Shown here: positions 57,376-64,000 of the stretch, piece after piece
Numbering within the stretch: the first letter of the stretch is position 1
Layout of the letters: each line of letters opens with the position of its first letter
Assembly (NCBI GenBank): GCA_937923325.1
Contig: CAKZUQ010000008.1
Coordinates: 1-64,000 of the forward strand
Reading direction: 5' to 3'
From: an uncultured Bacteriovoracaceae bacterium
Lineage (GTDB): Bacteria > Bdellovibrionota > Bacteriovoracia > Bacteriovoracales > Bacteriovoracaceae
DNA: 64,000 nt
Made by a program: the position numbers and the translations under genes
The notes under the pieces: generated by a model
Told to the model about the DNA's origin: nothing
The model's database searches: none
Seen by the model: the letters and a program-made list of their open reading frames with translations, nothing else

Positions 57376-59154
57376 TTATTCCATATTAAACTTTACAATT
57401 ACTTTTTGTGATTTTTTACAATTATACTTTTTACAATAATCACCTACAGATAAGGACGATGCAACATCTCTAGACTTAACACCTTCTTGTAAAAAACTTC
57501 TACCAGTTACCTTTATGTAAGGTAATAGCTGATCTTGGTGCTTAAAATTGATTTCTTTTTTATTAAATGCATACTGAAAAATTGATCTTGCTCTATAGTA
57601 AGATAAATCTAAGTTATAATTTATTGCTTTTTGATTTTCTCTTGTGATTTTTGAAGGATTAATCAACTTTCCTTTATACGTAGGAGATGAAAATCCAATT
57701 ATCTCTACAGACTTTACTCGCTTTAAAAGCTCTTTATTCGAAAATAAAGACTTTGCATATGTCGGCATAAACTTCTTTACAACTTTTTTCATTCCATTTT
57801 TTAGACTAAATTTTCCTGTATCGAAATACTCTTCTCCAAAAGAAATCTCAACCTCTTGAGTCTTTGAGTTTACACTGGCCTTTACACCAGCTGCATTTAG
57901 ATCACTTGTAAGCTTATTACTCAAGGCTTTCTTTGCTGCAGCAATTTTCTTTAGCTCTTCAAGATCACCTTTAAACTTATCTTTAAGTGCCTTTTCTTGT
58001 GCGAGCTTTTGAGCATACTTTCCTTCTTGGCTCTTTAATTTACTTTGGAAAGCACCTTCTGTTTTTGCTATTCGCTCTTGATACTCAGCTTTTGACTCAT
58101 TAAGTTTCTGTTTATAATCATTTTGTGTTTGTTCCAATTTTGTTTTAAAATCATTTTTAGATTGATTTAAATTATTTTGATATTCAGCTAGCATTTGAGA
58201 TTTTTTTATTTCAAAATCTTCTCTAGATGTACTTAAGATTTCTTTTTGCCCTTCTAGATCACTCTTAAGCTTAGAAATTTTATTACTTTGATTTTGTATT
58301 TTCGTTTCGTTTGCTACTTTGATTTTTGCCAGCTCTTTATTTCTTTCATCAAGCTCTTTATTTGATTCTTCCAGTGTAGATTTTGCTTTTGAAAATTCTG
58401 TTTCCATTGAGGCAACTTTTTGCTCATTCTCTTTTGTTATTCTATCAACTTCCTCTAACATCTTTTTCTTACTAATTTTACCTTGAGCTTCAAGTCTCTT
58501 ATATTTAAATAATTGAATTTTAAGATCTTTATTTAATTCTTTTTTCTGAGCACTCATTTGCTCAATCTTAGCCAATTGTTCATCAATATTCTGGCCAAGC
58601 TTTTCTATATTTTTTTCTTTTTCTTCAATTACTTCACGTTTTTTTGAAATTATTTTTTGTGTAGCATCTATTGCTTGATCTTGGTCGACGATAACCTTTT
58701 TTGAAGAAGCAATTTTTCTTTTTGCTAGCACATTTGCATCAATAATACTTTTGATCATTCTTTGATATTCATTAAGTGCTTGTTTTCTCTTTTGGTTCTC
58801 TCTGATCTTTTTATTTAGATCAGTATTTTCAACCTCAGTATTATCTTGAAGCATTTTTAAATGAGACATTAGTCTCTTGTATTCATCTTGTTCTTTTTTC
58901 GATGATTCCTCACGTAAGTGCTTTTCTTTTAAATTATTGTAAGTGAGCGCTTCTCTTTTGAGCTGTTTGTTCTCTCTTTCTAATTCTTGGTAGTTAATAT
59001 TATTGACAACTTTTGTAGTAGTATCTTTTAACGTCGTTACTACATATAATAAAAGAAATACAAATGATAAAACCATAAATAGATCGCTACAAGATGCCCA
59101 TGTGGAGTCCTGTTTTTGTCCATCGATTTTATTTTGATCGTATCTTAAGCCCAT
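57376..59154 (-). CDS. MotB/OmpA-like protein with long periplasmic coiled coil
   Basis: A 592-residue protein with one N-terminal membrane helix (about 22-42), in which TWASCSDLFMVLSFVFLLLYVV puts an Asp (Asp24) at the position of the proton-carrying Asp32 of MotB. A long coiled coil (about 50-440) follows, then an OmpA-like C-terminal domain (about 445-592). The OmpA signature NxxLSxxRA is kept (Asn514, Arg521), but the usual GHTD reads GFSS (487-490), so the diaminopimelate-binding Asp is missing. The coil is far longer than in MotB or TolR. It is the first gene of the motor-like operon and divergent from the AGCS gene. Confidence 0.85.
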   Translation of the reverse strand: MGLRYDQNKIDGQKQDSTWASCSDLFMVLSFVFLLLYVVTTLKDTTTKVVNNINYQELERENKQLKREALTYNNLKEKHLREESSKKEQDEYKRLMSHLKMLQDNTEVENTDLNKKIRENQKRKQALNEYQRMIKSIIDANVLAKRKIASSKKVIVDQDQAIDATQKIISKKREVIEEKEKNIEKLGQNIDEQLAKIEQMSAQKKELNKDLKIQLFKYKRLEAQGKISKKKMLEEVDRITKENEQKVASMETEFSKAKSTLEESNKELDERNKELAKIKVANETKIQNQSNKISKLKSDLEGQKEILSTSREDFEIKKSQMLAEYQNNLNQSKNDFKTKLEQTQNDYKQKLNESKAEYQERIAKTEGAFQSKLKSQEGKYAQKLAQEKALKDKFKGDLEELKKIAAAKKALSNKLTSDLNAAGVKASVNSKTQEVEISFGEEYFDTGKFSLKNGMKKVVKKFMPTYAKSLFSNKELLKRVKSVEIIGFSSPTYKGKLINPSKITRENQKAINYNLDLSYYRARSIFQYAFNKKEINFKHQDQLLPYIKVTGRSFLQEGVKSRDVASSLSVGDYCKKYNCKKSQKVIVKFNME

Positions 59155-59381
59155 AAAAAAACCTATCTAATAGTTAATCTCTTTGAAACATATCGGAATC
59201 AGAATTATTTTCTAAAGAACAATTCAATCAAATTAATTTTTATGGAATATATTTTTAATTAAATGCTCCATCACCGAGTCTAAGTCTCAAGATCTAAACA
59301 ATATACACTTAGTACCACTTTATTTTTAAATTCTAAGTTTTAACCTTTTACTTTAACTACCTAGGCATTCATACTGATTCA

Positions 59382-60755
59382 ATGATAAATACAATCGAAA
59401 ACTTTCTATCTCTTGTTGTTGAATATGTTTGGGGACTACCTACTATTCTTTTACTTATTCTTTCAGGTCTATTGTTATCTATAATCCTTGGTGGTTTTTA
59501 TGGAGGAATTCAAAGAAAAGCATTCTTACATGCAATTCAAGTAGTAAGAGGAAAATATGATGATAAAGACGACCCTGGTCAAATATCTCATTTCCAGGCA
59601 TTAATGACTGCTCTTTCAGCAACAATTGGCTTAGGAAACATTGGTATAGTGGCAATAATTATAAAATATGGTGGTCCAGGAGCAGTTTTTTGGATGATAG
59701 TTGCCGGTATAATAGGAATGGCAACAAAATATGCAGAATCAACACTAGCAATACTTTTTAGAAAGATTGACAAAGACGGTATCGTTCGTGGTGGTCCAAT
59801 GTATTATATTGAACTTGGTCTAGGTAAGAAATTTAAACCAATGGCAAAGTTTTATGCTTTATCTATAGCAATTGGAAGTTTTGGAATTGCAAATATGTTT
59901 CAAACAAATCAATCCGCTGTCATACTCAATCAAAGTTTTGGAGTTCCACATATCGCCACAGGTTTAGTGATGATGATATTAGGAGCAATTGTTATTATTG
60001 GTGGGATTAGTAGAATTGCCAAAGTAACTAGTTTCTTAGTTCCTGCAATGGCCATAACATATATCATTGGATGTATTATAGTTATTGGTTTTCATATAGA
60101 GAAATTACCAGAATTATTTTTAACAATTGTAACTAGTGCTTTTAGTGATACAGGAATTGCTGGTGGTGCCGTAGCAACAATGCATATGGCGATTCTTCAA
60201 GGTGTTAAAAGAGCATGTTTTTCAAATGAAGCAGGTCTCGGTTCAGCAGCTATTGCGCATGCGGCAGCTTCAACAAAAGAACCTGTAAGAGAAGGTGTTG
60301 TTGCCCTACTTGGTCCATTTATCGATACCGTTACTATTTGTACTATGACGGCCTTAGTAATTTTAACAACAGGCGTTTGGGAGAGCTCAACTCTAGTTGG
60401 AGTTCCTTTAACAGCTGCAGCTTTTGATACTGTAATCAATGGCTTTGGACACTACTATATACCTATAGCAGCTACTTTATTTGCTTTTTCGACATTGATT
60501 AGTTGGTCATACTATGGAGAAACGGCCATAGACTATCTATTTGGAAAAAAAGGAATCCTACCTTTTAAAATAATTTTTTGTATTGCTGCTTTTTTAGGTA
60601 CAATTTGGAAAGTACAAGCTGTTTTAGATTTTTCAGATATCATGACTGGTATGATGGTGTTTCCAAACTTAGTAGCAATATGGCTTCTACTACCACATGT
60701 AAGAAAACATACTACTACTTACTTTGAGAAACTAAAGAATGGTGACTTTAAATAG
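59382..60755 (+). CDS. Sodium:alanine symporter (AGCS family)
   Basis: A 457-residue membrane protein with about 10-11 helices. AGCS signatures are SHFQALMTALSATIGLGNIGIVA (about residues 67-89, cadence only), GGPGAVFWMI, RGGPMYYIELGLG and FSNEAGLGSAAIAHA. It imports alanine or glycine with sodium, in line with a marine or brackish habitat. The first ATG has no clear ribosome site, but the homologous region begins within a few residues of it. It is divergent from the motor operon over a 227-base region without any other gene. Confidence 0.94.
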   Translation: MINTIENFLSLVVEYVWGLPTILLLILSGLLLSIILGGFYGGIQRKAFLHAIQVVRGKYDDKDDPGQISHFQALMTALSATIGLGNIGIVAIIIKYGGPGAVFWMIVAGIIGMATKYAESTLAILFRKIDKDGIVRGGPMYYIELGLGKKFKPMAKFYALSIAIGSFGIANMFQTNQSAVILNQSFGVPHIATGLVMMILGAIVIIGGISRIAKVTSFLVPAMAITYIIGCIIVIGFHIEKLPELFLTIVTSAFSDTGIAGGAVATMHMAILQGVKRACFSNEAGLGSAAIAHAAASTKEPVREGVVALLGPFIDTVTICTMTALVILTTGVWESSTLVGVPLTAAAFDTVINGFGHYYIPIAATLFAFSTLISWSYYGETAIDYLFGKKGILPFKIIFCIAAFLGTIWKVQAVLDFSDIMTGMMVFPNLVAIWLLLPHVRKHTTTYFEKLKNGDFK

Positions 60756-60757
60756 AT

Positions 60758-61051
60758 CTAAGCTTTAGTTTCTTTATTTCTTCTCATAGGCTTAGCTAAG
60801 ATTTCGATATAAACGCTATCAGCTTTTGCCTTAAGGCTATCGGAGATTTTTTCACCTAATTTATTTAAGTGAACGACTTCAGCTGTGGCAAGCTCTGTTC
60901 CATACTTACAATCAAAGTCCCAAAAGTCCATATTGTCTGGAAGTTCTTTTTTTCTTTCTCTTTTAATATATTTTTTAATATCTGAACGAACTTGATCTGC
61001 AACTCTTTCAAGTTTCTTTTTCGGGTCTATAAAACTAAATGTTTTCTTCAT
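60758..61051 (-). CDS. DUF6172 family protein
   Basis: A 97-residue protein with the DUF6172 pattern: KKTFSFIDPKKK at the N-terminus, IKKYIKRERKKELP, then DFWDFDCKYG and VYIEILAKP near the end. The function is unknown; the family is small, soluble and widespread in proteobacteria. It is probably cotranscribed with the cold-shock protein gene 18 bases upstream. Confidence 0.85.
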   Translation of the reverse strand: MKKTFSFIDPKKKLERVADQVRSDIKKYIKRERKKELPDNMDFWDFDCKYGTELATAEVVHLNKLGEKISDSLKAKADSVYIEILAKPMRRNKETKA

Positions 61052-61069
61052 GTTTACCTTTGATTCTCT

Positions 61070-61468
61070 CTAATCCATTACTTCTATTTTTATTGCAACC
61101 AAGCCTTTAGGCCCTTCACTTACTTCAAACCTTACAATGTCACCATCATATACTTTCTTAGCTTTAAGTGCAGAAGCATGAAAAAATAAATCTTCCATAT
61201 CATCATCTGGAGCAATAAAACCAAAGCCTTTCACTTCATCAAAAAACTTAACTGATCCTCTTAAAGACTCAACTTCAAAATCGTCATCAATTTCTGTCTC
61301 GGCCCAAATTACTTCATGTATTGCGACTACTTTTTCCCCTTTATGGATTCTTTCTAATCTAGCGATGATTGCATCTTCTGTCTTAGCATCAACAATCATA
61401 TTTTTTCTTTTTCTTTTTGTGGTTTTATCCATGTCGTACTTAACAAATTCAACTGTTACTTTACTCAT
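61070..61468 (-). CDS. Cold-shock-domain protein with N-terminal extension
   Basis: A 132-residue protein. The C-terminal half (about 70-132) is a cold-shock domain with RNP-1 KGFGFI and RNP-2 DLFFHASAL, binding single-stranded nucleic acid. The N-terminal half is a basic domain with TTKRKRKNM and a helix IIARLERIHKG that I do not recognise. The frame opens at 61495; I choose the ATG at 61468 because AGAGGA is four bases upstream. It may act as an RNA chaperone. Confidence 0.88.
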   Translation of the reverse strand: MSKVTVEFVKYDMDKTTKRKRKNMIVDAKTEDAIIARLERIHKGEKVVAIHEVIWAETEIDDDFEVESLRGSVKFFDEVKGFGFIAPDDDMEDLFFHASALKAKKVYDGDIVRFEVSEGPKGLVAIKIEVMD

Positions 61469-61562
61469 AAAATCCTCTATTATTAATTTGTGCATAAATA
61501 CATCAAAATGCTTATAATAAGTACTAAATATTTAATAACATATGAAATAACAGGATAAAGCT

Positions 61563-62498
61563 ATAAATAATTCATCAAATAACAATTCTAAAGATATAAA
61601 AAATCTACATATCAGAAATCGACACAATAAAGGCTATAACTTTGAACAACTCATAGAAACTTTCCCAGATTTAAGTCTCTACGTGTCAAAATATATATAT
61701 AACAACCTAAGCATTGACTATACAGACCCTAAAGCTGTTAAGTCCTTGAATACAGCTCTATTACAATTACATTATAATATTAAAAACTGGGCAATTCCTA
61801 AAAAGAATCTATGTCCGTCAATTCCAGGAAGAGTTGATTACATTCACTACATTGCAGATTTACTATCAGACAATGATCCACCTAGAGGAACCAACATTAA
61901 GGGTCTAGATATTGGTACTGGGGCCAGTTGTATTTATCCTTTATTAGGTCATAGCTCATACGGATGGAAATTTGTAGGTACAGATATTGATTCTGATTCA
62001 ATTAATAACTGTAAGGCCATATTAAATTCAAACCCAAAACATAAGAAGAATATTAAGCTTCGTTATCAAGAATCAAAAGATGATTTTTTTAAAGGTATCA
62101 TTAAACCAGAAGAAAGTTTTGATTTTACAATGTGCAATCCACCGTTCTTTAGCTCACAAGATGAAGCTCGCTCAGCAAGAGACAGAAAGATAAAAAACTT
62201 AACAGCAAATAGAAATAAAAAAGGTCATATTTACAAAAAAACGACAAGGTCAAACTTTAAAGGTAATTCTAACGAGCTTTGGACTGAAGGTGGAGAACTT
62301 AGTTTTATTACAAAAATGATTCACCAGTCCATAGACTTTGAAGATCAATGTACTTGGTTTACTAGTCTTGTATCAAAACAAGAAAACATACCAGCACTCA
62401 GACAAATACTAGAGAGCTACAATAGATTTGATATTGAAATTATAAAGATGGAGCAAGGTAATAAGATTGCTCATATATTAGCTTGGTCTAAAAAATAA
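61563..62498 (+). CDS. rlmF: 23S rRNA A1618-N6 methyltransferase RlmF, apparent AUA start
   Basis: A methyltransferase of about 311 residues making m6A1618 in 23S rRNA. IPGRVDYIHYIADLL, GLDIGTGASCIYPLLG (SAM) and MCNPPFF (NPPF) are clear. The first ATG/GTG/TTG in frame is a GTG at 61683, but the family's N-terminus (HIRNRHNKGYNFEQLIETFPDL) is encoded upstream in the same frame, from about 61608 to 61673. Between the upstream stop (61548-61550) and 61683 no ATG, GTG or TTG exists in frame. An ATA at 61563 has AGGA seven bases upstream and is my preferred start; a sequencing error or upstream frameshift is the alternative. Confidence 0.85.
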   Translation: MNNSSNNNSKDIKNLHIRNRHNKGYNFEQLIETFPDLSLYVSKYIYNNLSIDYTDPKAVKSLNTALLQLHYNIKNWAIPKKNLCPSIPGRVDYIHYIADLLSDNDPPRGTNIKGLDIGTGASCIYPLLGHSSYGWKFVGTDIDSDSINNCKAILNSNPKHKKNIKLRYQESKDDFFKGIIKPEESFDFTMCNPPFFSSQDEARSARDRKIKNLTANRNKKGHIYKKTTRSNFKGNSNELWTEGGELSFITKMIHQSIDFEDQCTWFTSLVSKQENIPALRQILESYNRFDIEIIKMEQGNKIAHILAWSKK

Positions 62499-62506
62499 TC
62501 GACCTT

Positions 62507-62713
62507 TTACTCTACAGCAAACTCTCTAAGATCTGTGGCCTTAACAGTTTTGGCCTCTTGATTTGTACACTCTGCACCTTTATGGTTTGGATGTCCAAAT
62601 GGATTACCATTACTTATAAAAAGAGCTTCTTCATCCCACTCTTCAACTTTACCAATCCACTTTTTACCATTTATTAATTCTACCTCAACCCAGCTACCAA
62701 TTAACTTACTCAT
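62507..62713 (-). CDS. Small conserved-looking hypothetical protein
   Basis: A 68-residue soluble protein beginning SKLIGSWVEVELINGKKWIG, which suggests an SH3-like or LSm-like beta barrel; the later part holds FISNGNPFGHPNHKGAECTN with one Cys and two His. I do not recognise the family. The start is the ATG at 62713, after AAAGGTG. It converges with rlmF with an 8-base gap. Confidence 0.65.
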   Translation of the reverse strand: MSKLIGSWVEVELINGKKWIGKVEEWDEEALFISNGNPFGHPNHKGAECTNQEAKTVKATDLREFAVE

Positions 62714-62880
62714 ACACACCTTTTATTAGTTTAAATAAAGAACGAATTCTGTCTAATAATATACAGTTATATTTTAAGATATTACAGAATAAAAATTCAT
62801 AAAAGTCTTTAGGGAGCAGAATGCTTAAAAGTTATCATCTTTTTAAATTAGCAGTACTGCAAGCACCCTATCTTTCTTTT

Positions 62881-63744
62881 TTATTTAGAATATAATTCTT
62901 TCGCTATTTTTATAAACTCTGAAACCTTTTTTGCTTGATTCTTTGTCGGAGGATACAAAATATGAATATTTTCATCTTTCAATTTCCAGCTAGGGATAAG
63001 TTTTACAAGCTTTTTTGACTCTAAGTACTGCTCACATAGAAAATCAGGTAGAATTGCGACTCCAGCTCCATCAAGAACCATTTTTAGTATCATAGGAAAA
63101 CTACTAGTACTGACGATTGGCTTAATGGTAACGCCTTTAGAAATCATTTTTTTTTCTAAAGGTTTAAATGATAAATATTTACAATTATTTAAATCTCCAA
63201 TTTTATTTAAGTTTTCAAATTTTCTAGCATAGCTACTAGCACAAACCAAAATAAAGTTTACTGAAATAAATTTTTTCTGGATGAGAGTTGAATCTTTTAA
63301 TTTACCAGCTCTAAATGCTAGATCTAAGTTCTCATTAACTAGATCTACATATTCATTAGTTATAAGCATTTCAAATCTAACTTTTGGATATTTTAAATTA
63401 TATTCTGAAATAATTCGTGGTAGTAGTGTTTGAGCCAAAGAGTCGGATGCAGTGACTTTAATAGTTCCGACCATCTCAACCTGCTTATCACTAACATTGA
63501 TAATTTCATCATTAATTGCACTTAGATGATGAACAACCTTCACATAAAAACTTTCTCCTAAACTCGTTAGAGAAATTTTTCTTGTTGTTCTTCTTATTAA
63601 CTCGACACCCAATTCTCGTTCAAGCTTAGCAATTGACCTGCTAACTCTAGATTTAGGTTGATTTAATGTATTTGCCGCTTGAGTAAAGCTTCCCAATTCA
63701 CATACTTTAACAAATACTCTTAATAAATTGTAATCTAAAGGCAT
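62881..63744 (-). CDS. LysR family transcriptional regulator
   Basis: A 287-residue LysR protein. The N-terminal winged helix-turn-helix has LGSFTQAANTLNQPKSRVSRSIAKLERELG and the wing LIRRTTRKISLTSLG (cadence). The effector domain contains the GVTIKPIVSTSSFPMILKMVLDGAGVAILP cadence. The frame extends ten codons upstream; I prefer the ATG at 63744 after GGAG. It is divergent from the glutathionyl-hydroquinone reductase gene, 97 bases away, so it probably regulates it, perhaps with quinones as effector. Confidence 0.92.
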   Translation of the reverse strand: MPLDYNLLRVFVKVCELGSFTQAANTLNQPKSRVSRSIAKLERELGVELIRRTTRKISLTSLGESFYVKVVHHLSAINDEIINVSDKQVEMVGTIKVTASDSLAQTLLPRIISEYNLKYPKVRFEMLITNEYVDLVNENLDLAFRAGKLKDSTLIQKKFISVNFILVCASSYARKFENLNKIGDLNNCKYLSFKPLEKKMISKGVTIKPIVSTSSFPMILKMVLDGAGVAILPDFLCEQYLESKKLVKLIPSWKLKDENIHILYPPTKNQAKKVSEFIKIAKELYSK

Positions 63745-63841
63745 TGTTGCTCCATTTGCAACAATATATCTCAATAATGTCCCCTAGTACAACACATTCT
63801 TTTGTAGGAATATATATAAAAACAAAACATAAGGAGTATCT

Positions 63842-64000
63842 ATGGGAAAGTTAATAAATGGTAAGTGGACTATTGGATCGATAGTAAATAGTGATAAGAA
63901 AGGATCCTATGATCGCCAACCTAGATCTTTCAGAGATTACATAAGCGAAGATCACCCAGAGTTCAAACCTGAAACTAATCGTTATCATTTATATGTAAGC
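63842..64000 (+). CDS. Glutathionyl-hydroquinone reductase YqjG-like, cut by the window end
   Basis: The first 53 codons are visible: MGKLINGKWT, then a Lys-Lys-Gly segment, YDRQPRSFRDYI and RYHLYVS at the edge. These match the N-terminus of Xi-class GSTs (YqjG/ECM4), which reduce glutathionyl-hydroquinones; the catalytic Cys should follow the HLYVS segment. AAGGAG lies six bases upstream of the ATG. Divergent to the LysR gene. Confidence 0.85.
   Translation, partial: MGKLINGKWTIGSIVNSDKKGSYDRQPRSFRDYISEDHPEFKPETNRYHLYVS

Noticed and set aside
53852..59154. Calling the motor-like operon a Zorya defence system
   Set aside because: No ZorC, ZorD helicase or ZorE nuclease is adjacent, the MotA-like protein lacks the ZorA tail, and the flanks are metabolic genes.

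Overview
The window is AT-rich, gene-dense bacterial chromosome with standard code-11 coding. It has no rRNA, tRNA, CRISPR array, insertion sequence or prophage that I can recognise. The gene content fits a Gram-negative bacterium with outer-membrane lipoproteins: lipobox signal peptides, MipA/OmpV, OmpA-like and TolQ/MotA-like proteins. The low GC, the giant lipoproteins, the stand-alone SWIB protein, the FemAB-like acyltransferase and the GMP-to-AMP purine operon suggest a marine Bdellovibrio-like predator (Bacteriovoracia, for example Halobacteriovorax). That assignment is an inference; no 16S or other marker gene is present.

Layout. 0.3-1.7 kb: a cryptochrome/photolyase. 1.7-13.7 kb: a minus-strand block of secreted lipoproteins (a 2,886-residue GLUG/Ig/MAM-like giant, a tandem lamin-tail protein and a BspA-type DUF285 repeat protein) with one MarR regulator. 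13.9-25.3 kb: mixed housekeeping and hypothetical genes (FemAB-like, glutaredoxin, cytidine deaminase, SDR, YebC, a 52-residue YqaE/Pmp3 peptide, a UGA-interrupted small lipoprotein, alcohol dehydrogenase, SelO, DegT aminotransferase, ProC). 25.5-34.1 kb: nucleic-acid and methylation genes (SWIB protein, METTL-like methyltransferase, RlmN, an HNH protein with a lysine-rich tail, RlmG, SWIM-SNF2 helicase). 34.2-40.6 kb: an HI0933 flavoprotein, DUF808, MipA, a sulfur-detoxification trio (persulfide dioxygenase-like MBL plus split YeeE/YedE), chromate transporter and DUF938.

40.7-53.1 kb: two divergent nucleotide operons. On the minus strand, pyrB-pyrC-carA-carB-pyrF-pyrE-pyrD encodes every step from carbamoyl phosphate to UMP. 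All six junctions overlap, and a canonical intrinsic-terminator hairpin lies inside the first 30 codons of pyrB. On the plus strand, purB-purA plus a CBS-less GMP-reductase-like gene would convert GMP to IMP to AMP.

53.1-64 kb: a nitroreductase, then a tight three-gene operon that looks like an undescribed ion-driven envelope motor: a MotB/OmpA-like protein with a very long periplasmic coiled coil, a TolQ/MotA-like channel, and an 880-residue coiled-coil membrane protein. After it come an AGCS symporter, DUF6172, a cold-shock-domain protein, RlmF (apparently starting at AUA), a small basic-surface protein, and a LysR regulator divergent from a glutathionyl-hydroquinone reductase cut by the window end.

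The strongest leads are the motor-like operon, the attenuator embedded in pyrB, the non-AUG start of rlmF, and the small lipoprotein frame interrupted by two UGA codons.
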